This document shows positions 8,026 through 15,775 of a stretch of 64,000 nucleotides of DNA, piece after piece. The translations under genes and the position numbers were made by a program. Under the pieces are notes generated by a model. That model searched no databases and was not told the origin of the DNA. It worked only from the letters and a program-made list of their open reading frames with translations. Source of the stretch: Raineyella sp. W15-4. GTDB lineage: Bacteria; Actinomycetota; Actinomycetes; Propionibacteriales; Propionibacteriaceae. The DNA is taken from assembly GCF_033170155.1 (NCBI RefSeq), contig NZ_CP137079.1:1116001-1180000 (forward strand), given 5' to 3'. Numbering within the stretch: position 1 is the stretch's first letter; the number at the start of each line of letters is the position of its first letter.

Positions 8026-8829
8026 ATGTCACGCATGATCACACGACCGGTTGCCGACATCATCGAGCAGTTAGAGCTCGATGGCGACACGATCGTGACG
8101 GTTGACCGACTCGCCTCGGTGATGGACGAGGTCGGTGCAACGGGCTCTCCCCGGATGCTCGCGTATGAGCTTCAGCGCGACGGCTGGCTGGGCACACTCC
8201 GTTCACGGGGTGCGTGGGAGTTCCTCCCCGGTTCTCGCGCTGGCTCCTATTCCTCCGGTGACCGTTTCCTGGAGTTCCGGGCCCAACACGCGCTCCGAAC
8301 GGGGTGGCCCGGCGTTCTCGCGATGGAATCGTCGGCCAGTCTGCTCGGGCTGGCACAGCGCATCCCCGACCGAGAGGTCATCGCCCTGCCCGATGATGCG
8401 GCGTTCCCAAAGGCGATGAATGGACAGTGGCGCTGCGTCCGCATTGAGATTCCCAACGAAGGCGTCACAGTGATCAACGACTTGCCAACCTGGGATCGGG
8501 AGGGTCTACTCGTCGGCATCGGCATCCGCCCGTCCGGATACAAGGACACCCCCGGACTGGGACAATGGCTGTCGGATCCGCCCTTCGATGTCGACACCGA
8601 CAAGGTCCTTCGCCTCCTGGCATCGGGGAGTGCCGCTGCCAGACAACGCACGGCCTATCTGCTCCAGGCCTCTGGCAACCGTGAGGCCGCCCAAAAGATT
8701 GTCGACGCAAATCCACCTACCGAAACAGCTTGGATCGGGCCGCGCAGTCAGGGCGGACGATACGACCCCGTCACAAGGGTCAGCGACACCCGCCTCCACC
8801 CCTACCTCAGCGTCGGAGGCGGGTCATGA
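8026..8829 (+). CDS. AbiEi-like type IV antitoxin (second AbiE pair)
   Basis: A 267-residue protein from the ATG at 8026, which has GGAGG about 9 bases upstream. The N-terminal part (TVDRLASVMDEVGATGSPRM, then LAYELQRDGWLGTL) is a winged-helix antitoxin domain. The middle (SGDRFLEFRAQHALRTGWPG, then MESSASLLGLA) matches the longer AbiEi class. It overlaps the following nucleotidyltransferase by ATGA, the toxin-antitoxin arrangement. A GTCAA-GT-TTGAC dyad at about 7972-7983 may be its operator. It is on the opposite strand from the first AbiE pair and not closely similar to it. Confidence 0.78.
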   Translation: MSRMITRPVADIIEQLELDGDTIVTVDRLASVMDEVGATGSPRMLAYELQRDGWLGTLRSRGAWEFLPGSRAGSYSSGDRFLEFRAQHALRTGWPGVLAMESSASLLGLAQRIPDREVIALPDDAAFPKAMNGQWRCVRIEIPNEGVTVINDLPTWDREGLLVGIGIRPSGYKDTPGLGQWLSDPPFDVDTDKVLRLLASGSAAARQRTAYLLQASGNREAAQKIVDANPPTETAWIGPRSQGGRYDPVTRVSDTRLHPYLSVGGGS

Positions 8830-9590
8830 GCCGCATCACCGAGGGGCACTTGGTCCGGCACTACCAGGGCGCAAAGGGCGGGCGAGACGCCGCTCTGCTC
8901 GACATCGCCCAGGATCACGCACTGTTCCTCCTGCACCAGGCTGGCCTGTTCAACCAGGGCTTGGTCTTCAAAGGCGGCACCGCACTTCGCAAGTTCCGTG
9001 CAGGAAACTCTGGCCGATTTTCCACCGACCTCGACTTCACCGCTCCCGGCGACGATCTACCGCTTGCCGCACTGGAAGCACTGGACGGCGCGGGGTTGGA
9101 CGGATTCTCCTTCGCCGTCGAGAACCTCGGGGATGACGGGCGGCGTGGAGACCTGAGGATCGAGACGCCCTTCGAAAGACCCAACCTCGGCGCGAAGATC
9201 GAGTTCGCCCGCCACCGACTCAGCCTCACACCGGATGTCTTGGATCCCATCCGGCTTCCCATCCACAGCCGCTACGACTTCACCGTACCGCCCACTCCCG
9301 TGATCAGAACCGAGGAAGCGATCGCGGAGAAACTGGCCAGGTTCCGCAGGGTTTCGTTGGCTCGCGATCTCTATGATCTCCAGTGGTACGCGACCAATGG
9401 CATCATGAATGAGCCGCTCGTCAGACGCCTGTGGGTGCTCAAGGTCTATCGTGACGTCGTCGCCGATGGTCGGGGCACTCCTCCGATTGAACCCGACGAC
9501 ATCCTTGCAGCAAGGACCTCCAGCGACTTCCGACCTGAAGACATCGGCTACCTCACCAAGCCCGCCCGAATTGACGAATGGATCGCGTGA
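8826..9590 (+). CDS. AbiEii-type nucleotidyltransferase toxin, truncated by IS insertion
   Basis: The present frame gives 254 residues. The nucleotidyltransferase core is intact: GLVFKGGTALRKF, then GRFSTDLDF (about residues 44-70), and the late EEAIAEKLARFRRVSLARDL with YDL. The stop codon TGA (9588-9590) is the first three bases of the IS3-family element inserted here. Without the insertion the frame continues at 10962 and ends at 11096, adding 45 residues to make about 299. All catalytic segments are upstream of the break, so the truncated toxin could still be active, but the loss of the C-terminus may inactivate it. Confidence 0.85.
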   Translation: MSRITEGHLVRHYQGAKGGRDAALLDIAQDHALFLLHQAGLFNQGLVFKGGTALRKFRAGNSGRFSTDLDFTAPGDDLPLAALEALDGAGLDGFSFAVENLGDDGRRGDLRIETPFERPNLGAKIEFARHRLSLTPDVLDPIRLPIHSRYDFTVPPTPVIRTEEAIAEKLARFRRVSLARDLYDLQWYATNGIMNEPLVRRLWVLKVYRDVVADGRGTPPIEPDDILAARTSSDFRPEDIGYLTKPARIDEWIA

Positions 9591-9614
9591 AGCGCCCCAG
9601 GTTCTCTGCCGCCC

Positions 9615-10595
9615 TCATACGGGTTGCGGCTCTCGGTTGAGGGTCGCGTAGTGGGCGGTCTCGAACTCCACAGGGCTGATCATGCCAAGGGACCCGTGTA
9701 GGCGTCTCTGGTTGTACCAGTCGACCCAGCCGGCGGTCGCGTACTCGACGTCCGCCAGGGTCTTGTAGGGCCCGTCGTGGAAGACGGTGGTGCGGATGCA
9801 CTCGGCTTTGTAGAGGCCGTTGATGGTCTCCATCAGCGCGTTGTCATAGGCGTCGCCCACTGATCCGATCGAGGGATGGATGTCCTCGATTCCCAGATGC
9901 TCAGTCAACCTGATCGAGGTGTACTGGGACCCTGCGTCGGAGTGGTGGATCAGCTCCTTGGCAACGACCGGGTGGCCGTCGTGGTCACGCTGCCAGAGCG
10001 CCATCCGCAGTGGGATCATCACCAGGTCGGTCTCCTTCGAGGTCGAGGCGTGCCAGGCCACGATCCGTTGGGAGAACACGTCCACGATGAACGCAACGTA
10101 GACCCATGCCGGGGACCACGTCCTGACGTAGGTGAAGTCGGTCACCCAGACCCGGTTCGGCGCCGGCGCGGTGAAGTCACGGTTGAGCAGGTCACCGGCA
10201 CGGATCCCGTCCTTGGCCGGGATCGTGGTCCGGACGCCCTTGTCGCGCCTGATCCCGGACAGGCCGAGGGTGCGCATGGCCCGGTCCACGCTGCCTGCCG
10301 ACGCCCCCGCGAGCCGTTGTCGGCGGACCAGCGCGGTCATCTTCCGGCGCCCGTAGAGGCCTTCGGGGGTCAACTTGAGTCGACCCGTCCTCGTGCACCG
10401 GGCCCAGGCGAGGTCGCGCACCACGTCGACCACTTGCGCATCACTGATGGTGCGGGCGGCGAGGTGGAGGTGCCCGTTGCGCCAGGCCCGGTAGGTCCGT
10501 GCGGCGATCTGGCAGCCCTGCTCGCGCAGGACCCGGCAGATCGACTCGACCGCATGACCCTCGGCGCGCAGGGTGTCGATGAACCCCATCATCAC
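9615..10595 (-). CDS. IS3-family transposase OrfB (DDE integrase core)
   Basis: 326 residues. An N-terminal HTH_21-type region (ESICRVLREQGCQIAARTYR) precedes the rve core. The DDE residues sit in VWVTDFTYVRTWSPAWVYVA, ELIHHSDAGSQYTS and DNALMETINGLYKAE. The C-terminus has the usual WVDWYNQRRLHGSLGMISP. The start overlaps the OrfA stop (TGATG), so it is expressed by translational coupling or as a frameshifted OrfAB product, as usual in IS3 elements. Confidence 0.94.
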   Translation of the reverse strand: MMMGFIDTLRAEGHAVESICRVLREQGCQIAARTYRAWRNGHLHLAARTISDAQVVDVVRDLAWARCTRTGRLKLTPEGLYGRRKMTALVRRQRLAGASAGSVDRAMRTLGLSGIRRDKGVRTTIPAKDGIRAGDLLNRDFTAPAPNRVWVTDFTYVRTWSPAWVYVAFIVDVFSQRIVAWHASTSKETDLVMIPLRMALWQRDHDGHPVVAKELIHHSDAGSQYTSIRLTEHLGIEDIHPSIGSVGDAYDNALMETINGLYKAECIRTTVFHDGPYKTLADVEYATAGWVDWYNQRRLHGSLGMISPVEFETAHYATLNREPQPV

Positions 10596-10903
10596 CGGTT
10601 GCGGGGGTCGAGTTCCCCCACGAAGAAAGATGTCGCGGCCTTCAGAATGGCCACGTCCTCACGCAGCCGGCGGTTCTCGGCCTTCAGCCGCTTGATCTCC
10701 TCGGCCTCCTCGCTGGTCACCCCGGGCCGTTGGCCGGTGTCGACCTCGGCCTGGATCACCCACCGGCGCACCGTCTCCTTGCCCACCCCCAGCTGCTTGG
10801 CCACGGCCTGGCTGGCGGCCGTCAACGTCGGGTACTCACCACGGTGTTCGGTCACCAAGCGCACCGCTCTGGCCCTCAACTCCGGATCGATCTTCTTCGG
10901 CAT
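10592..10903 (-). CDS. IS3-family transposase OrfA (HTH protein)
   Basis: 103 residues from the ATG at 10903, which has AGGAGG about 9 bases upstream. The sequence MPKKIDPELRARAVRLVTEH starts the IS3 OrfA HTH domain, and VAKQLGVGKETVRRWVIQAE is the recognition helix region. The C-terminal leucine-rich coiled coil (EIKRLKAENRRLREDVAILK) serves multimerisation. It ends overlapping OrfB. Confidence 0.93.
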   Translation of the reverse strand: MPKKIDPELRARAVRLVTEHRGEYPTLTAASQAVAKQLGVGKETVRRWVIQAEVDTGQRPGVTSEEAEEIKRLKAENRRLREDVAILKAATSFFVGELDPRNR

Positions 10904-10957
10904 GCTGCTCATCCTCCTGCACTCAAACAGGAGCGGCATCAAACCTCGGACGCTTCA

Positions 10958-11096
10958 CGCGACCGTCCGCACACGCTACGCATTCCTTGCCGACCTCGAC
11001 GCCGACGAATACCGCTGGACACAGTGCAACGGCGGCGACCGCCACGAAGTCGAGACCACCCTGGCCACGATCGAACCGACGAAGAGGCATCCATGA
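10958..11096 (+). pseudogene. Separated 3' end of the interrupted abiEii gene
   Basis: After the target duplication the frame continues IATVRTRYAFLADLDADEYR, then WTQCNGG, to a TGA at 11094-11096. These residues follow directly from DEWIA at the end of the truncated toxin. The fragment has no start codon and is presumably untranslated. Its stop overlaps the ATG of the next small reading frame at 11093, so the original operon was probably three genes. Confidence 0.85.
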
Positions 11097-11269
11097 TCGA
11101 ACTGACCGACAAGGACGTCAGGCACCGATTCGCCGCCGTAGCTGGATTGCAGGCAGGACTCGAAGCCGTCCTGATCGACAAAGTGCGGGTTGTCATCTAC
11201 GACGACACCGCCGAACGAGCTTGGCTCAACACAAGTCAGTCAACCGTACCGCGCTGGCCCAAGAGCTGA
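11093..11269 (+). CDS. Small hypothetical protein downstream of abiEii
   Basis: 58 residues starting at an ATG that overlaps the original abiEii stop. It opens MIELTDKDVRHRFAAVAGLQ and includes KVRVVIYDD. I do not recognise it. After about residue 48 the +1 frame continues with protein-like sequence (HKSVNRTALAQELMRIAVP) to a stop at 11304, so the gene may carry a frameshift and originally be about 70 residues. As the third gene of the AbiE operon it may be an accessory or leftover. Confidence 0.4.
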   Translation: MIELTDKDVRHRFAAVAGLQAGLEAVLIDKVRVVIYDDTAERAWLNTSQSTVPRWPKS

Positions 11270-11311
11270 TGCGCATCGCCGTCCCCGACGCCCGAAGTTT
11301 TTGAGAGAAGT

Positions 11312-11341
11312 CCGGCTCCGACGTTGAGACGTCGGAGCCGG
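11312..11341. terminator. Perfect 13-bp hairpin
   Basis: CCGGCTCCGACGT-TGAG-ACGTCGGAGCCGG is a perfect stem with a 4-nt loop. It follows the last codons of the AbiE cassette and lies at the left edge of repeat copy 2. There is no T-run afterwards, so it is either a terminator of the high-GC type or a structural part of the repeat. Copy 1 has a weaker hairpin in the same place (about 7441-7470). Confidence 0.5.
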
Positions 11342-11478
11342 AGGCCGGGTGCCTGAGTAGCACGTTCGGCAACTCCGCCCCCAAGACAAAAATCCTGGTC
11401 AGCCGCCTAGACCGTGGGGTCTACGAGGTCTCCCGACGTCCCCAGGATACCGCTCCGAAGGACGATCGTGGCCCCGTC

Positions 11479-11808
11479 GTGAGGACTGTCGAGACGGCTC
11501 AAACTTTTCTCACCGCCTCCGAGGTGGATGCGCTCGTCGGCGACTACCTGGCCGGGATGAGCGTCAAGGCCCTCGCCGAGAGGTACGGTATCCACCGCGC
11601 CACCGTGTTCGCTCACCTACGTCGCCGCAACGTGCCGAGCCGCCGACCAGGGCTCGGGATCGACGAGAAGGCCGAGGCCGTGCGCCTCGCACGCGCGGGC
11701 GTCTCGATGCGCGCGATCGGCCGCCGGATGGGCGTGGACCGCAAGGCCGTGCGCGCAGCACTGGTCGAGGCTGGACTCATTGCGGATGAGTCCGCCAGCA
11801 GTTCGTAG
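11479..11808 (+). CDS. Double helix-turn-helix protein (repeat copy 2)
   Basis: 109 residues from a GTG start. It is the clear paralogue of the gene at 7607, sharing TAQTFLTAS, YGIHRATVFAHL, RRPGL, GVSMRAIGRRMGVDRKAVRA and the same two-HTH plan. The frame upstream of the GTG is also conserved with copy 1 (LVSRLDRGVYEVSRRPQDTA in this copy), hinting that the functional protein may be longer or descend from a larger recombinase. Copies 1 and 2 bracket the second AbiE module in direct orientation. Confidence 0.6.
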   Translation: MRTVETAQTFLTASEVDALVGDYLAGMSVKALAERYGIHRATVFAHLRRRNVPSRRPGLGIDEKAEAVRLARAGVSMRAIGRRMGVDRKAVRAALVEAGLIADESASSS

Positions 11809-11980
11809 CGCCGCTCTGGGCCGCTGATGGCGCAGAGGGTTTCGGCGGACATCGTCGCTCCCGACGTGTCTCAGCCCGGAGAGCGAGGCGTGCAGCTACC
11901 GTTGGAGACGAACGACTGCTCTCGCCAGTTCGGCACCGAGGGCGTGGATCGCCGGACGGAGCACGAGAGCAGGGCTGGAT

Positions 11981-13498
11981 ATGGCTTACGAGCAGCTACC
12001 GATAGTCGAGGTCGACCTCGAACAGCTCCTTCTCGACCTGGAGAACTACCGCATACCGACACGCCGCGACGACGAAGCAGGTGCGCTGAAGTACCTGTTT
12101 GCATCCGAGGACGTCCTCGGAGCGGCGCGCCTGATCCTCCGTGACGGCTACTTCGACAACGAAGTCCCGATCGTGACGTCGGCATCAGCGTCCGGCGGTA
12201 GCTCCCCATACACCGTGCTGGAAGGCAACCGTCGAGTTAGCGCGCTCAAGGCGCTTCAGGACCCGACGATCGTGCCCGGCCATGAGGCAGAGATTCGCGC
12301 GCTGCTGAAGCGGTACGCAGTGGAGGCGGAGAATCTCCCCGAACGAATCCGTGTCATCGTCGCTCCCGACCGGGCGACGGCTGCACCTCACGTCGCGAGG
12401 TTGCACACCGGCATCTCGAAGAGGCGCTGGAGTCGCGATCAGCAGGCAACCTTCTACTATTCGCTCGTCGACGAGCAGACCACGGTCGACGATGTGAAGG
12501 CACAGTACCCGGATGTCGAGGTTGCCAGGTTCATGCGGATGGCCGTGATGCGGCGCTTCCTCAGCGCAGCGCCATTCTCCGATCACACCCTCCGGCAGTA
12601 CGCCGCAAGTGACGACCTGGCGATGTCGGCCTTCGAGTATGCCTACCGAAGCAAGGAGATTGCCTCCGCGATCGGTGTCGAGTTCGACAAGGATGGCATG
12701 CTTCTGCCGCGGGCCTCGACGCCTGAGAAGATCGCTGTGAAGTTGACGAAGAAGAAGCTCAATGCTTTGGAGTACCTTGTCAGCGAGTTCCGTGCAGGGC
12801 GTCTCAACACTCGCTCACCAGAGTTCAAGAAGCGCAACCAGGAGTATCAGTCCCTGGTGGATCGCCTCAACGGCGTATCGACTGCGGCTCCGCCCCAACC
12901 AGCGCCGCCCACTCCTCCCGTGCAACCGACGCCATCCGGGCCGTCCCAAGGTGGCGCGTCCGGCGCGCCCGGTGGCCCCAACACTGGCGGGAGTGGTGCT
13001 GCTCCGAACCCACCCGGCCCTCCTGGCGGCACGGGCAGCCGTGGACCCAACCATCCAGACACGAAGGACACGCTTGATCTGTCGGGGCTGGACTACGAGA
13101 ACGCGCCGCTGAATCTCAAGCTGCGATACTTCGAGTTGCGCAAGATCAGCCTCTCGAATCTCCCTATCGCGGCCGCGATCCTCATGCGCTCAGTATTGGA
13201 GGCCACCATCAAGGTCCATTTCGAGGGCTCTCCAACCCCCGCCACTGGACAGTTGAGCGATGTATTCAAGCGCGTGGTGCAGGCCTATGGACAAGAGAAG
13301 TCGCTCAAGTCAGGCATTAGTGCTATCCAGTCGGGTAACGCGCACAAGCACGGATCGATCCAGTGGTTCAACCTCATCGCGCACAGTGCCGATGCTTCCG
13401 TGAGTGCGGATGACGTCCGGCAGGCATGGAAGGTCGTGAACCCGCTGCTTAGGCGCTTGTTGCGCCCGCCATCGCAGACGTCGTCTGCAACGACTTGA
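11981..13498 (+). CDS. ParB/Srx-fold protein with proline-rich linker and helical C-terminal domain
   Basis: 505 residues. The N-terminal part contains PYTVLEGNRRVSALKALQDP (near residues 72-91), the ParB/sulfiredoxin nucleotide-binding signature. A Pro/Gly-rich linker (about residues 295-360) leads to a helical domain (NLPIAAAILMRSVLEATIKV, then SGNAHKHGS) that looks HEPN-like. This combination is seen in predicted defence proteins, not in chromosome-partitioning ParB. Its 3' end overlaps the convergent D12 methyltransferase by 50 bases. I infer a nucleic-acid-processing or sensing role; the activity is unknown. ATG start with no strong ribosome binding site. Confidence 0.6.
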   Translation: MAYEQLPIVEVDLEQLLLDLENYRIPTRRDDEAGALKYLFASEDVLGAARLILRDGYFDNEVPIVTSASASGGSSPYTVLEGNRRVSALKALQDPTIVPGHEAEIRALLKRYAVEAENLPERIRVIVAPDRATAAPHVARLHTGISKRRWSRDQQATFYYSLVDEQTTVDDVKAQYPDVEVARFMRMAVMRRFLSAAPFSDHTLRQYAASDDLAMSAFEYAYRSKEIASAIGVEFDKDGMLLPRASTPEKIAVKLTKKKLNALEYLVSEFRAGRLNTRSPEFKKRNQEYQSLVDRLNGVSTAAPPQPAPPTPPVQPTPSGPSQGGASGAPGGPNTGGSGAAPNPPGPPGGTGSRGPNHPDTKDTLDLSGLDYENAPLNLKLRYFELRKISLSNLPIAAAILMRSVLEATIKVHFEGSPTPATGQLSDVFKRVVQAYGQEKSLKSGISAIQSGNAHKHGSIQWFNLIAHSADASVSADDVRQAWKVVNPLLRRLLRPPSQTSSATT

Positions 13499-14357
13499 TC
13501 GCCCGCGCGACAGACGGGGATGCCACGAGCAGCTCTTCCGCCTGGCCCGGATACCTGGCGGAGTAGGTGAGTTCCAGTCGGCACTGGAACTGATCTCGAT
13601 ACAGTTTCTCGATCAGCGGGGCTGTGTCATAGGTCATCAACCAGTGTGCACTTTCAACGGAGTTGACGATCGTCGAGAGTGCCTTGTGGTCTCGTCCGTC
13701 GAAGGCATTGAGATAGAGTTGCGAGCCTGCTTGCACGTAGGGCGGGTCGATGTACATGAATGACCGGTCATCGTGAGAGTACTGCTGGATCACAGTCCGG
13801 CCATCCAGATCAGAGACCGTGATTCGATCCGCTAGAGCACCGATCGCAGTCAACCGCTCGACGAGTGTGAGCCGGTTGAATCGCGCATCAATCTTGTATT
13901 TTCCCTCCTGGCGCTGGCCGCCGATAACGCCGGCGTTCAGAATCCCGGAGCGATTGGTTCGATTCAAGAAAAAGAACGCGAAGCCCAGGCGCAGTGCATC
14001 GCGCTCGTCCCGTGAGCGATATACGTCGCGCTGGCGCTGCCACTCGTCGATCGTGAGTGGTGTTGACGCCACCATTTCTACGAACTCTGCGTTGTTGCCA
14101 ACGACGGACTTCCAGAAGGCGTGGACGGCTGGGTCGATGTCGTTGACTACCAAGTGTTGGACGATGCCCTCGCGCAGAAGCGCGATCCCCGCGCCCACAC
14201 CTCCGGCGTAGGGTTCGATGTAGCGGGCGTCCTTGATGCCAAGAATGTCGATGATGTCAGCGAAGAAGCCAGCGAGCGCAGCTTTTCCGCCGGGGTATCG
14301 CAATGGTGAGAGTGTGCCGTATCGGCGTGACCCGATGACACGCAGGCTGTCAGTCAT
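13449..14357 (-). CDS. D12-class DNA adenine methyltransferase (Dam-like)
   Basis: 302 residues from the ATG at 14357 (MTDSLRVIGSRRYGTLSPLR). It shows the D12/Dam family order: LRYPGGKAALAGFF at the N-terminus, YIEPYAGGVGAGIAL (SAM motif I), FFFLNRTNRSGILN, and the catalytic DPPY in FMYIDPPYVQAGSQLYL. It should methylate adenine N6 in a specific DNA sequence. Dam-like enzymes next to ParB-fold proteins suggest a modification or defence unit. Its start lies inside the end of the upstream zinc-finger gene, giving translational coupling. Confidence 0.88.
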   Translation of the reverse strand: MTDSLRVIGSRRYGTLSPLRYPGGKAALAGFFADIIDILGIKDARYIEPYAGGVGAGIALLREGIVQHLVVNDIDPAVHAFWKSVVGNNAEFVEMVASTPLTIDEWQRQRDVYRSRDERDALRLGFAFFFLNRTNRSGILNAGVIGGQRQEGKYKIDARFNRLTLVERLTAIGALADRITVSDLDGRTVIQQYSHDDRSFMYIDPPYVQAGSQLYLNAFDGRDHKALSTIVNSVESAHWLMTYDTAPLIEKLYRDQFQCRLELTYSARYPGQAEELLVASPSVARAIKSLQTTSAMAGATSA

Positions 14358-14550
14358 TGGAGTCCTTCCTTGCCCGGTGTGCGGCAACACGGCAGCGGGC
14401 TGAGCAGAAGCGAGCGTCACCTCGTCCGAGGAAGGCTTGGTCGCAGTGCTCGCAATCTCGCCATGCCTCTCGGCGGCGTAGGCGTTCATGGCGTAACGCG
14501 CGATCAAGCTCGGTGAGCCCCACGTCACTCAGGCTGCCTAGACGCTTCAT
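14350..14550 (-). CDS. Small zinc-finger protein coupled to the Dam-like gene
   Basis: 66 residues. CEHCDQAFLGRGDARFCSAR continuing C-RVAAHRAR has the Cys2-Cys2 pattern (C-x2-C and FCSARC) of short treble-clef zinc fingers, with a basic C-terminus. The N-terminal half is helical. The gene overlaps the methyltransferase start by 8 bases, so the two are co-translated. It may help the enzyme bind DNA, but this is inference. Confidence 0.7.
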   Translation of the reverse strand: MKRLGSLSDVGLTELDRALRHERLRRREAWRDCEHCDQAFLGRGDARFCSARCRVAAHRARKDSND

Positions 14551-14755
14551 GTTACGGATAGTACTCGTTACAGATCACATCGTGGTTCGCCACGCGGACG
14601 CTCCCGCGAATAGGCCGTTCTTCGGAGTCCGCCGGGTGAATCTCCGTAGCTGCGCCCGTTTCGCCTCACTCGGGAGAGGACCCCTGAGCAGGGTGGGTGT
14701 CCGCGAGGCTCGGTCCGCGCACCTCGTCGGTAACGAACGCCGAGAGGAACCGAAG

Positions 14756-15739
14756 ATGGCCAGTTTGAGTGATGTCGCGAGCGACGAGCGCACCGCGAGG
14801 ATGGTGCTGTCGATGCTCGTCGAGCCCAACGACCCGGTGACAGGACGCATCTTGTCCAGGCTCGGAGCAGTCGAAACGCTTTGGCTGGCTGAACACGACG
14901 GTGCAGTAGGCGGGCTGAGCCCGGTGGACGCGCAGGTCTGGCGCGACCACCTCAGCGCGCCAGGCGCAACGGAACTGACCGCGCGCATCGACCAGGTGCA
15001 GCAATCGGGCGTTCGCGCGCTCATCCCAGGCGATAGCGATTGGCCCACCGCCGTCGATGATCTCGGTGAAGTCGCCCCCTACGTTCTGTGGACTCGCGGC
15101 GCGTCGTCCTTCCTCTCGCGCCCGGTGAGCGATCTTGTCACGATCACAGGCGCTCGGGCCTGTACCTCCTATGGCGAATACGTCGCCGGGGAACTCGCCA
15201 GCTCCGTTGCCGCCGACGAACGAGTTGTCGTCGCGGGAGGCGCCTACGGGATCGAGGGCGCGTCGCACCAGGCCGCGCTCGCCGCAGGTGGCGACACGAT
15301 CGCCATCTTCGCCAACGGAGTTGATCGCCCGTACCCTGTCGGCCATCGCGACCTGCTCGATCGCGTCGCCGATGTCGGCCTTCTCGTTAGCGAGGTTCCG
15401 CCCGGTGCCGTTCCAACCCGACACCGGGTCATCGCCCGCGCACGACTGATGGCTGCGCTGTCCTCCGCGTCGGTCATCGTCGAGGCGGGCGCGCGATCAG
15501 GGTCACTGCTGGTTGCCCAGCGGGCCACCGAGCTCGGCCGACGTGTCGGTGCCGTCCCCGGTCCAGTCACGAGCGCCGCGAGTGTTGGGCCGCATCGTTT
15601 GCTGCGCGATGGCATCGCGTCCTTGGTGGCGGACACTTCGGACCTCACCAAGCTGGTGGAACGGTGCCAGGTGTCACGAGAGCGACTCGACAGGGAGCAT
15701 GTCCGTCTGCCTTCGCCTGCTCCGACTCGCACGCTCTAG
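14756..15739 (+). CDS. dprA: DprA/Smf-family DNA-processing protein
   Basis: 327 residues from the ATG at 14756, which follows a GAGAGGA site. The DprA Rossmann core is present: LVTITGARACTSYGEYVAGE, VVVAGGAYGIEGASHQAALA, then ASVIVEAGARSGSLLVAQRA. In transformable bacteria DprA loads RecA on incoming single strands. Here it lies next to a conjugative relaxase, so it may protect or process transferred ssDNA. It is somewhat shorter than chromosomal DprA and lacks an obvious C-terminal winged helix. A hairpin terminator follows immediately. Confidence 0.85.
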   Translation: MASLSDVASDERTARMVLSMLVEPNDPVTGRILSRLGAVETLWLAEHDGAVGGLSPVDAQVWRDHLSAPGATELTARIDQVQQSGVRALIPGDSDWPTAVDDLGEVAPYVLWTRGASSFLSRPVSDLVTITGARACTSYGEYVAGELASSVAADERVVVAGGAYGIEGASHQAALAAGGDTIAIFANGVDRPYPVGHRDLLDRVADVGLLVSEVPPGAVPTRHRVIARARLMAALSSASVIVEAGARSGSLLVAQRATELGRRVGAVPGPVTSAASVGPHRLLRDGIASLVADTSDLTKLVERCQVSRERLDREHVRLPSPAPTRTL

Positions 15740-15740
15740 C

Positions 15741-15770
15741 GGGCCAGTCGGTAGTTAGGACGACTGGCCC
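15741..15770. terminator. Bidirectional hairpin between dprA and the convergent membrane gene
   Basis: GGGCCAGTCG-10 nt-CGACTGGCCC is a perfect 10-bp stem. It sits between the stop codons of the two convergent genes (15739 and 15776), the expected place for a shared terminator. Confidence 0.65.
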
Positions 15771-15775
15771 TGAAC

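Larger units (their letters stand above)
9588..10957 (-). mobile_element. IS3-family insertion sequence, complete, 1370 bp
   Basis: The terminal inverted repeats are TGAAGCGCCCCAGGTT at the left end and TGAAGCGTCCGAGGTT read inward from the right end, with two mismatches in these 16 bases. The element is flanked by a 4-bp target duplication CGCG (9584-9587 and 10958-10961). It encodes OrfA and OrfB on the minus strand. Joining the flanks restores an uninterrupted abiEii frame, which proves the boundaries. Complete ends and clean target repeats imply a recent insertion. Confidence 0.93.
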
